In this document: positions 1 to 7,103 of the stretch, piece by piece
Layout: each line of letters begins with the position of its first letter
Numbering within the stretch: the stretch's first letter is position 1
From: Gemmatimonadetes bacterium bin94
Lineage (GTDB): Bacteria; Gemmatimonadota; Gemmatimonadetes; Longimicrobiales; Gaopeijiaceae
Reading direction: 5' to 3'
DNA: 47,076 nt
NCBI GenBank assembly: GCA_002238865.1
Contig: MPNE01000032.1
Coordinates: 1-47,076, forward strand
The notes under the pieces: generated by a model
The model's database searches: none
What the model was told of the DNA's origin: nothing
What the model saw: only the letters and a program-made list of their open reading frames with translations
Program-made: the position numbers and the translations under genes

Positions 1-2
1 CG

Positions 3-1895
3 CAAGCGACCATCAGCGGCTCAGGGTTTTCGAGTGTTCCCGGGGACAACGAAGTGGTGATCGGCGGTTTGGCAGCGACCGTGACCGCGTCGAGTGCGAC
101 GCGCCTTTCGGTGACGGTCCCGTACAGTGACTGTCTGCCCCCTCGGCGCGCCGAGTTGCGCGTGACGGTGCAGGGTGACAGTGACGCCCGGCTGGTGGGG
201 GTGAGCCCGCGCAGCGGGGAAGACATCGATCTTCCGGTGGGCTGGTACCGCTACACCTATGGCGGGAACGGCTGCCTCCACCTGCCCGGAGATGACGCGG
301 GAGGCGCATACGTGATCGGAGTCGTCTCCATCTCCGAAGAGCCGTCCTCTCTGACTCCGGTTGCCGCGACCAGCATCGTCGGAGACCCGACAGTGGTGGC
401 CGGGCGATCGCTCTTCGCCTACTCGGCGCCGCTTCGCGAAGCCGTGGTACCGGCGCGGCGAAGCCCGTTGACGAGGGCCGATGTGGCTGCTCCGGCGGGT
501 GCCGCCGCACCTGTCCGGCCGGAAATCGTCGGGATTACGCGCGGCTGGGAGCGCCCCCACAACGAAGTGATGAACCGGAACCGGGGGATCGCCCGGAGGC
601 TGGGTCGAGTGGACCCTGCGACGGCGCGTGCTCAAGCAGCGCGCGCTCTGTCCGTTAACGACACGCTCACCCTGTTTGCCGGAGGGACGTCTTGCTCGGC
701 CCGCCACCAGATGCGAGCTGTGGTGCGGCTCATCGGCGACCACACCGTGTGGCTCGACGACATCGAAAACCCGAGCGGGACCTTCACGGACTCCGAGCTT
801 ACGGGACTGGACGCCTTCTACGGAGCCCGAGTGAAGGGGGTTCACGACGATTACTTCGGGGACCTGTCCGACGTCGACGGGAACGGGGGCCGGGTCATGG
901 TCGCCATGACGAAGCAGGTGAACGAACAGGACGACCCGGATTCGTTCCTCGGGGGGCGGGTCTGGTTTGGGGACCTCTATTCGACCGAGACGTGTGCCAC
1001 CAGCAACCAGGCCGAGGTTGTCTATGGCCGCGCCCCAGATCCCGCGGGCGTCTTCGGACACGCCTGGACGAATGAGCAAACCCTTGCATACTACCCGTCC
1101 CTGCTGACGCACGAGATCGCCCACCTCGTGCAGGGTGCCGCCTCGGTGTTCGGGGGAGCCGACTTCACCACCTGGGAGCTGGAGGGCGGCGCGACGCTTT
1201 CGGAACAGCTGGTGGCCTACGGTCTCTTCGGACATGGATCGGGGCAGAACATGGGATACGAACAGTGGGAAGACGGCCGTGACTGGTACGAGAACTGGAC
1301 TTTCGGGCTGGCCCGATTCTTCGGGTGGGACTCGAACGATCCGACCGACACCCGCCGGATCCCGAACGCGCCGGAGGAGTGCAGTTGGATCGGCACTCCG
1401 GAGGAGGGAAACGACGGCCCTTGCGCCTACCCGTTCAGAGCCGTGTACGATGTTCCGTCGATGGTCTTCCGGTTCGCGATGGACCGCTGGGGAGACGAGT
1501 ACCCGGGCGGCGAGAGGGCCCTGATGCATCGCCTCATGCGATCTACCACGAGCGGGCTGGCTTCCCTGGCGGACGTTAGCGGCTGGCGGGCCGAACAGAT
1601 TCTGGCGGACTTCTACATGTCGCTGTGGATCGACCTGAACGGCTGGGACGCCTTCGGCATGACGACCTGGGATCTCGACGACATCTGGAGCCGCTTCGGG
1701 CCGAGCCAACGTCTTCAGCCCTACGAATCGACATTCGCGGAGTTCACTCGCCAGTGGAATGTCCGAGCCGGATCCACGTCATACCTGGAGTGGAGTCCAA
1801 GCGGTTCGCGGGGGCCGACATCCATCCGGGTAACGTCCCCGAACGGCGCTTCCATTCCGGACCACATATCGGTATGGGTGTTCAGGGTCCGATGA
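3..1895 (+). CDS. Secreted HExxH metalloprotease-like protein with IPT/TIG domain (5' partial)
   Basis: The reading frame is open from the first bases of the window, so the true start lies upstream; the GTG at 54 falls inside a beta-strand-rich segment (ATISGSGFSSVPGDNEVVI) typical of an IPT/TIG domain and is not a believable start. Further on a zinc-protease signature LLTHEIAHLVQG is encoded with its first His at 1110-1112, followed about 20 residues later by WELEGGATLSEQ, where a Glu could be the third zinc ligand, as in gluzincins. The layout (Ig-like N-terminus, then HEIAH and a nearby Glu) recalls M30/M6-like secreted bacterial proteases; the exact family is not certain. It is probably exported, but the signal peptide is outside the window. 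The GT9 gene follows 13 bases after the stop. Confidence 0.7.
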   Translation, partial: QATISGSGFSSVPGDNEVVIGGLAATVTASSATRLSVTVPYSDCLPPRRAELRVTVQGDSDARLVGVSPRSGEDIDLPVGWYRYTYGGNGCLHLPGDDAGGAYVIGVVSISEEPSSLTPVAATSIVGDPTVVAGRSLFAYSAPLREAVVPARRSPLTRADVAAPAGAAAPVRPEIVGITRGWERPHNEVMNRNRGIARRLGRVDPATARAQAARALSVNDTLTLFAGGTSCSARHQMRAVVRLIGDHTVWLDDIENPSGTFTDSELTGLDAFYGARVKGVHDDYFGDLSDVDGNGGRVMVAMTKQVNEQDDPDSFLGGRVWFGDLYSTETCATSNQAEVVYGRAPDPAGVFGHAWTNEQTLAYYPSLLTHEIAHLVQGAASVFGGADFTTWELEGGATLSEQLVAYGLFGHGSGQNMGYEQWEDGRDWYENWTFGLARFFGWDSNDPTDTRRIPNAPEECSWIGTPEEGNDGPCAYPFRAVYDVPSMVFRFAMDRWGDEYPGGERALMHRLMRSTTSGLASLADVSGWRAEQILADFYMSLWIDLNGWDAFGMTTWDLDDIWSRFGPSQRLQPYESTFAEFTRQWNVRAGSTSYLEWSPSGSRGPTSIRVTSPNGASIPDHISVWVFRVR

Positions 1896-1908
1896 GAACA
1901 GCCAGCCG

Positions 1909-2886
1909 ATGCGAAAGCTGATACTCAGGAACTTTCAGTCGCCGGGTGACATCGTGATGCTCACCGCTGCGGTCCGCGACCTGCACAGGTGCTATCCCGA
2001 ACGTTTCCTGACCGATGTCCGCACTTCCTGTCCCGCGCTCTGGGAGAACAACCCGCATATCGTGCCGTTGAACGAGGACGACGCGGACGTGGAAGTCGTG
2101 GACTGCCACTACCCGCTGATCCACCAGAGCAACCAAAGGCCCTATCACTTCCTGCACGGCTTCATCCACTATCTGAACGAGCAGCTGGGACTTCGGATCG
2201 AGCCGGGGGCGTTCAAGGGAGACATTTACATCTCGGATGGTGAGAAGGAGTGGTTCTCCCGCGTGCAGGAGGGTCACGGGGAGTCCACCCCATTCTGGAT
2301 GATCGACGCCGGGGGCAAGTTCGACTACACGATCAAGTGGTGGGATCCGAAACGGTACCAGGCCGTCGTCGATCATTTTCGGGGCCGCGTGGAGTTCGTC
2401 CAGATCGGGGAGGTCGGACATCATCATTTGCCGCTCGACGGGGTCGTCGACATGAGGGGGCAAACCACCCTTCGCCAACTCGTGCGGCTCATGTATCACG
2501 CGCAGGGCGTCGTGACGCCGATCAGTCTGCCGATGCACTTGGCCGCAGCGGTGGAAGTGAAGCCCGGCATGCCGAAGAACCGTCCGTGCGTGGTCGTGGC
2601 CGGAGGCCGCGAGCCACCTCACTGGGCGGCCTACCCGCACCACCAGTTCATTCACACCGTCGGTGCGCTATTGTGTTGCGACAACGGGGGATGCTGGAAG
2701 TCGCGAACGGTGCCGCTGGGCGATGGCGACTACAAGGACGGCCCTGACGAACTTTGCGTGGACGTGGTGGGCAACCTGCCTCGTTGCATGGACATGATTA
2801 CCGCGGAAGAAGTGATCCGCCGGATCGAGTGGTACTTCGATGGCGGAGCGATCGAATACCTGAATCCCCGGTCCCGAGCAGAATAG
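1909..2886 (+). CDS. Glycosyltransferase family 9 (heptosyltransferase-like) with C-terminal cysteine cluster
   Basis: 325 residues. The start MRKLILRNFQSPGDIVMLTAAVRDL and the later section PISLPMHLAAAVEV fit GT9/ADP-heptose transferases (GT-B fold), which move a sugar from a nucleotide donor to LPS core or to protein. The distinctive part is the C-terminus, with cysteines at 256, 257, 262, 283 and 293 in LLCCDNGGCWKSR...ELCVD...NLPRCMDM. In the autotransporter heptosyltransferase TibC, four cysteines hold a ferric ion in an iron finger; a similar metal site here is inference. The next gene, a protein kinase-like ORF, starts 13 bases downstream, so the two are probably co-transcribed. The acceptor substrate cannot be told from sequence. 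Confidence 0.75.
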   Translation: MRKLILRNFQSPGDIVMLTAAVRDLHRCYPERFLTDVRTSCPALWENNPHIVPLNEDDADVEVVDCHYPLIHQSNQRPYHFLHGFIHYLNEQLGLRIEPGAFKGDIYISDGEKEWFSRVQEGHGESTPFWMIDAGGKFDYTIKWWDPKRYQAVVDHFRGRVEFVQIGEVGHHHLPLDGVVDMRGQTTLRQLVRLMYHAQGVVTPISLPMHLAAAVEVKPGMPKNRPCVVVAGGREPPHWAAYPHHQFIHTVGALLCCDNGGCWKSRTVPLGDGDYKDGPDELCVDVVGNLPRCMDMITAEEVIRRIEWYFDGGAIEYLNPRSRAE

Positions 2887-2899
2887 GTTCCCCCGTCCG

Positions 2900-3730
2900 G
2901 TGCAAGGACACCTTCCTCCCGAAGAGCACTTCCTGGGAAAGACTTTTCCATTCTTTCCGAACCACGAAATCGTGGAGCACATCGGTACGGGGGCAATCGG
3001 CCGTGTGTATCGTGCACATGCGGCCCACATAGATGGTGACTTGGCATTCAAGTTCGTACCAATAGAGAATCTTCCTTCGTATCAACACGAGCCAGACGTT
3101 TACCTTGAGGAAGCCAGGAAGGCGAATGTTCTGGAGAATCCATGCGTCGTCCCGTATCTGGATGTGCGATCCTGGGAAGATCCCGTGTTGGGACGCGAGT
3201 TCGTGGTGTTTATCCGCCAGTATGTATGGGGCACGTCGCTGGAGCAGTTCATCTGGGCCAATCGGGGGAATGTGCAACTGCTGTTTATCGAGCAATTCCT
3301 GAGCGCCATGTTCGGTTTGCTCTTTGAGCTCGAACAGCGCGGAATGATTCACGGTGACATTCACGCGGACAATGTGTTGGTAACACGCTCGCGGTACAAT
3401 CTCAGAGGAGATGTGCAGTTCAGGGTTATGGATTTCAAGCCAACAGGACACGGGGAACCCAGTGACTACCTGGGCATTGCGCTTTCGCTGAAGAGACTGT
3501 TGGAATGCGTCAGTTACGAGGAACAGCAACTTCGGGATCGTTACGTCTTTGAGGTTCTGCGAAACGACTTCCTGGGCCGATATCTTCTGGTCGAGTCGGA
3601 CACGGCAGCGGATGACCGTGCCTTCAGTCCGCGCCAATTGCAGAGCAAGCTGGACAGTGTTGACGAGATGTTCGCCGCTGCGAGCGCGTCCCGAGGACCG
3701 GAAGCAGCTGTTCGATCTGTTCGTCGCTGA
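2900..3730 (+). CDS. Protein kinase-like protein (atypical Ser/Thr kinase fold)
   Basis: 276 residues from a GTG start. A glycine-rich loop IGTGAIGRV lies at residues 28-36, followed by an AFKF segment in the position of the ATP-binding lysine. The catalytic loop is MIHGDIHADNVLV with His151, Asp153 and Asn158, an HGDxHxxN variant of HRDxxxxN. The metal-binding DFG is replaced by MDFKP. These motifs support ATP-dependent phosphotransfer to protein or small molecule. No membrane segment or sensor domain is seen. The GTG has no clear ribosome binding site and the frame is open further upstream inside the GT9 gene, so the start is uncertain. Base composition is visibly less GC-rich than both neighbours, suggesting separate acquisition. 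It probably works with the adjacent GT9 enzyme, but that is inference from position only. Confidence 0.65.
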   Translation: MQGHLPPEEHFLGKTFPFFPNHEIVEHIGTGAIGRVYRAHAAHIDGDLAFKFVPIENLPSYQHEPDVYLEEARKANVLENPCVVPYLDVRSWEDPVLGREFVVFIRQYVWGTSLEQFIWANRGNVQLLFIEQFLSAMFGLLFELEQRGMIHGDIHADNVLVTRSRYNLRGDVQFRVMDFKPTGHGEPSDYLGIALSLKRLLECVSYEEQQLRDRYVFEVLRNDFLGRYLLVESDTAADDRAFSPRQLQSKLDSVDEMFAAASASRGPEAAVRSVRR

Positions 3731-3759
3731 GACCTTGCGACCAGCTTCAGGCTGAAATC

Positions 3760-3774
3760 TCAACACTATGTTGA
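3760..3774 (+). promoter_or_regulatory. Candidate BlaI-type operator
   Basis: TCAACACTATGTTGA is a perfect dyad with 6-base arms TCAACA/TGTTGA around CTA. It overlaps the -35 element of the promoter just upstream of the BlaI-family gene. The ACA-N3-TGT core is like the operators bound by BlaI/MecI dimers, so autorepression is the natural reading. Not tested. Confidence 0.55.
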
Positions 3775-3799
3775 TTTTTCCGCATCACTCCGCTATGAT
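3771..3799 (+). promoter_or_regulatory. Sigma-70-like promoter of the blaI/blaR-like operon
   Basis: TTGATT at 3771-3776 and TATGAT at 3794-3799 are separated by exactly 17 bases, close to the -35/-10 consensus, in an AT-richer pocket 62 bases before the GTG of the repressor gene. The -35 overlaps the dyad at 3760-3774. Confidence 0.6.
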
Positions 3800-3861
3800 C
3801 AGATAGGCGCGGGCGCCAGCCGGGTTGTCCGCATTCAGCGTCCGGAATAGCGGGGCAGCAC

Positions 3862-4245
3862 GTGACCGACCTGCCACAGCTCAGCAGACGAGAGCGCGAA
3901 GTCATGGACATCGTCCACGAATCGGGCGATGCCACAGCCGCGCAGATCCGAGAGCGCATGACCGATCCGCCCACTGACTCGGCCGTCCGGTCGGTGCTGC
4001 GGATCCTCGTCGAGAAAGGGCACCTTTCGAGCGCGTACGATGGGCCCCGCTACGTCTACTCGCCCACGGTTCCGGCACAGCGGGCGCGCACATCGGCCAT
4101 GCGCCATGTCCTGAGGACGTTCTTTGGCGGCTCGGTGGAGGGCGCGGTCTCCGCGCTGCTCCAGTTGGAGGACGGCAATCTCACACCCAGGGAGCGCGCG
4201 CGGATCAAGGCGCTGATCGACCGGGCATCCGAGGAGGGACGGTGA
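3862..4245 (+). CDS. BlaI/MecI/CopY-family transcriptional repressor
   Basis: 127 residues, the usual length for Penicillinase_R repressors. LSRREREVMDIVHESGDATAAQIRERM opens the winged helix, SAVRSVLRILVEKGHLSSAYDG is the recognition helix and wing, and YVYSPTV leads into the C-terminal dimerisation helices (FFGGSVEGAVSALLQ). In known systems such repressors are cleaved when the partner BlaR1-type protease senses a signal. The GTG at 3862 is chosen because the conserved domain begins within six residues of it. The stop overlaps the start of the M56 protease gene (TGATG), indicating translational coupling. Confidence 0.9.
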   Translation: MTDLPQLSRREREVMDIVHESGDATAAQIRERMTDPPTDSAVRSVLRILVEKGHLSSAYDGPRYVYSPTVPAQRARTSAMRHVLRTFFGGSVEGAVSALLQLEDGNLTPRERARIKALIDRASEEGR

Positions 4246-6422
4246 TGGACTGGCTGATCGCACCGCATTCTCCGGAGATGCTCGGACTCGTCGTCAGGGC
4301 CACGATCCTGCTTGCGGCGGCGCTGGCCCTGGCATGGCTCGCCCGCAAGGGCCCCGCGAGGGTCCGTCATCTGCTATGGACCACGACCTTTGCGCTTCTC
4401 CTCGCGCTGCCTGTCCTCAGCCTCCTCGGCCCTTCGTGGGAGGTGCCGATCCTTCCCTCGATCGGCGGCGCTCCCCCTGAAACCGCCCCTGAGCCTCCCC
4501 CGGCCGGCACCACCGAGAGCGCAGTCATCACCCTGCCCGCACCCGCCCCAACGTCGCCGGAAGCCGGGTCCGCACGAGTCCCGGGGCAGGAGCCGGTGCC
4601 GCCTTCGCGCTCCATCCCCTTTCCACTGCTGCTCTGGGCAGTGGGCTGCGCCGCCGGGCTGGCGTCTCTCGCGATGGGCGGGCGCCGGTTCGCGGGACTC
4701 GTTCGCGCGGCCACACCGCTTGCCGATCCCGTCCGCCTCCGACAGGTGGAAGCGGTGCGCCGGCAACTGGGGATCGACGGCGACGTGCGGGTCGTCCTCA
4801 GCCCGAAGGCCGGCACGCCCATGACGGGCGGCCTGTGGCAGCCCGTGGTGCTGCTGCCGGTGTCGGCGACGTTGTGGACGCCCGAGCGGTGGAGGGTCGT
4901 GCTGACGCATGAAATGATCCATCTGCGCCGCCGCGACGTGCTCCGGCAACTCACGGTCCGGGCCGGGCTCGCGCTCTGCTGGTTCCATCCCCTGAGCTGG
5001 ATGGCAGCACGCCGCGCGGCAACCGCGAGTGAAGAAGCCTGTGACGAGGAGGTGTTGGCGCTCGGGACCCGCCCCTCGGAGTACGCCGAGCACCTCCTTT
5101 CGCTGGCCGGGAACATGAGCGCCGATGGGCCGGTCCTGGCTCTGCCGATGGCCCAGTGCTCACACTCGCAGTTGGAGATGAGAATCGTGGCCATTCTGAA
5201 GCCGAATCGACCGCGCCCGAGCAGCATCGCCACCGCCCTCGTGATCACGGTGATCGGCGCCGTGGGGGTCTCGGCGGCGGTCGCCTATCCGGCCGGGACC
5301 GCCCAGCAGGACACCGTCACCGCAGTTGTCGCCGCCCGGATCGGAACCACGGGCGTGGGCGAAGAGAGCACCGAGTACATCTTCGGCGACGTGACCGCCG
5401 TGGCCGCCGACGACCACGGCCGTATCTATGTCGCAGACCGCCTCGCACCGTCGGTTCGACTCTTCGGGGCCGACGGAGAGTTCATGGCCTGGATCGGACA
5501 GGAGGGCGAGGGGCCCGGTGAGTTCGCAGTGCCGGTCGACATCCTGCCGACGGCGGATGGCAGGCTTCTTGTGCGGGGTGTGCGCATCACCACGTTCGCG
5601 ACAAGTACTTCATCGGAGTACCCGGATTCCGTTGTCGGCACGTGGAGCATTCCGCCGTACGCCAATTTCAGTTCCTGGCGGGCCCGGCTGGCCGATGGCG
5701 TCTACTACTACCCGCACCTTTCCTCCCGACGCGGTGAACCTGTCGACTACTTCTACATGAAGTACGGGCCGGAGGGGCTCACAAGCGACACGGTCAGGGT
5801 GCCCGCCGTGGGGAACCTCGGGAGGCAGTTTACCGCGTTCTACATGGTCAGCCAGGGCAGTGGCCGGATGGTCGACGGACTGAACATCGCGCCCTTCGGT
5901 CCGCGTGCTGACTGGGACATGACCGGGCGTGGGACGGTCATTGCGGGCGACGGAGAGACCTACCGGCTCCAGGAGTTCGACCAGGATGGCCGACTGCTGA
6001 GGACGATCGACGGCCCCGAGTCAGAGAGGCGAGCTGTGCCGCAGGCCGAACGCGCGGACAGCATGAGGGCGCTCGAGGCGCGGATCGATTCCCTCCCTGT
6101 CCCGTTGGACGACGTCCTGCACGTCGCGCCCGAGATTCTGCGGGGGGAGATCCCGGATTCGCTGCCCGGGTTCATCGCCCTCCACATGGGCGCCTCCGAC
6201 CGTATCTGGCTGGAGCGCTGGCCCCCGGAAGGCAAGGGCTCGTCCCGCTACTACGATGTCCTGGAATACGACGGGCGCTACAGCGGTACGGTCGTCGTCC
6301 CGGCCCCATTGCTGGCGGATCCGCCACCATTCTTCGGCGACAACGTCATCGTTGGCGTTGTCAGCGACCCGACAACCGAGGTGCACACGGTCGTCGCTTT
6401 CCGCTTTCGCCTGCCGCGGTGA
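4245..6422 (+). CDS. BlaR1-like M56 membrane metallopeptidase fused to a beta-propeller
   Basis: 725 residues from the ATG at 4245 (a GTG one codon earlier is also possible). Residues 1-60 hold two hydrophobic segments around the charged ARKGPARVRHLLW; a third follows a Pro-rich loop near residue 125. The M56 catalytic motif VLTHEMIHLRRRD has its first His at residue 222. Another membrane segment (ATALVITVIGAVGVSAAVAY, near 330) precedes an extracytoplasmic C-terminal half. BlaR1 normally ends in a penicillin-binding sensor; here it is replaced by a six-bladed propeller-like domain (GRIYVADRLAPSVRLFGADGEF then GEGPGEF). So protease and partner repressor are conserved, but the sensed ligand is probably not a beta-lactam. 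Overlaps the repressor gene. Confidence 0.85.
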   Translation: MDWLIAPHSPEMLGLVVRATILLAAALALAWLARKGPARVRHLLWTTTFALLLALPVLSLLGPSWEVPILPSIGGAPPETAPEPPPAGTTESAVITLPAPAPTSPEAGSARVPGQEPVPPSRSIPFPLLLWAVGCAAGLASLAMGGRRFAGLVRAATPLADPVRLRQVEAVRRQLGIDGDVRVVLSPKAGTPMTGGLWQPVVLLPVSATLWTPERWRVVLTHEMIHLRRRDVLRQLTVRAGLALCWFHPLSWMAARRAATASEEACDEEVLALGTRPSEYAEHLLSLAGNMSADGPVLALPMAQCSHSQLEMRIVAILKPNRPRPSSIATALVITVIGAVGVSAAVAYPAGTAQQDTVTAVVAARIGTTGVGEESTEYIFGDVTAVAADDHGRIYVADRLAPSVRLFGADGEFMAWIGQEGEGPGEFAVPVDILPTADGRLLVRGVRITTFATSTSSEYPDSVVGTWSIPPYANFSSWRARLADGVYYYPHLSSRRGEPVDYFYMKYGPEGLTSDTVRVPAVGNLGRQFTAFYMVSQGSGRMVDGLNIAPFGPRADWDMTGRGTVIAGDGETYRLQEFDQDGRLLRTIDGPESERRAVPQAERADSMRALEARIDSLPVPLDDVLHVAPEILRGEIPDSLPGFIALHMGASDRIWLERWPPEGKGSSRYYDVLEYDGRYSGTVVVPAPLLADPPPFFGDNVIVGVVSDPTTEVHTVVAFRFRLPR

Positions 6423-6515
6423 CGGTGGTCGCCATACGAGGCCGGAACACGACGCGACCGGGCTGAAGGGGCTCGCGTTCGTCGCGATCGTGATCGGGTC
6501 GCTGCTCGTCCCGTC

Positions 6516-6752
6516 CTACCAGTCCTCTTCAGGTTCGTCCCAGGTTTGGGCCCAGAATTCGTCCTCCTCGACCCGTATTCGCTCCATGTCCACCGGCTCG
6601 ACATCTTCCGCATCCACGCGGCCGAGCGTCTCGATTTGATGGACGATCTCATCCGTCACCCCACTCCGGGTCTGGTGACGCAGCCGGCTTCGGACCCTCC
6701 AGCCGGCTACGGCCACGAGCACCGCGAGCGCCACGAACAGATATCCGGTCAC
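6516..6752 (-). CDS. Small single-pass membrane protein of unknown function
   Basis: 78 residues when started at the GTG at 6752, chosen because AGGAG lies just upstream and the membrane segment begins at once (TGYLFVALAVLVAVAGW). A basic stretch RVRSRLRHQTRSG follows, then an acidic cytoplasmic tail EIVHQIETLGRVDAEDVEPVDMERIRVEEDEFWAQTWDEPEEDW. The tail composition and the hydrophobic helix argue that it is a real gene and not a shadow. No family is recognised. It converges with the BlaR1-like gene, whose stop is 93 bases away. Confidence 0.55.
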   Translation of the reverse strand: MTGYLFVALAVLVAVAGWRVRSRLRHQTRSGVTDEIVHQIETLGRVDAEDVEPVDMERIRVEEDEFWAQTWDEPEEDW

Positions 6753-7103
6753 CGCTCCTGGAGGCTCCTGAGTTTCAAGCAAGCTGCGGGTGGCGCGTCG
6801 GCCCTGCATGCAACATGTCGCGCGACGCGAAAGGCATCCCGCAACCTGTCGGGAAGGCGACCCGTGGGTCAACGGCAACGAATCGTCCCGGTTCCACCGG
6901 ACTGCACGATCTGCCGTCGGACCGCTCCCGGCGGACGCAGTCGCCGGGCGTGACCGGGTTCGCGCGTCAACGGTTACGACATTGTTACACGCTCCGGGAA
7001 GGCGTCGTTACGTGGGACCCGGAAGTTGTATCCACGGCCGACGACCCGCCACCGGAATCCGGCCATGACCGCGACCGCGTTCCACGGCAAGGAGCCAACG
7101 TCC
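6753..7103. other. Intergenic region, divergent promoters
   Basis: This 351-base stretch separates the small membrane protein from the first TonB receptor. Besides the Pho-box-like element at 6971-6988 and the receptor ribosome binding site AAGGAG nine bases before 7104, no gene is supported; the ORFs through it are GC-driven shadows. Confidence 0.5.
6971..6988 (+). promoter_or_regulatory. Pho-box-like direct repeat
   Basis: CGGTTAC-GACA-TTGTTAC has the 7-4-7 architecture of a PhoB-binding site, and each half differs at one place from the CTGTTAC variant. It lies 116 bases before the receptor start, and a PhoB-like regulator is the last gene of the same run. The spacing and the regulator make it plausible; a chance match cannot be excluded. 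Confidence 0.4.

Noticed and set aside
6899-6914. 16-bp match (GGACTGCACGATCTGC) to 13083-13098
   Set aside because: One 16-bp match is expected by chance in a GC-rich window of this size, and no similarity extends beyond it.
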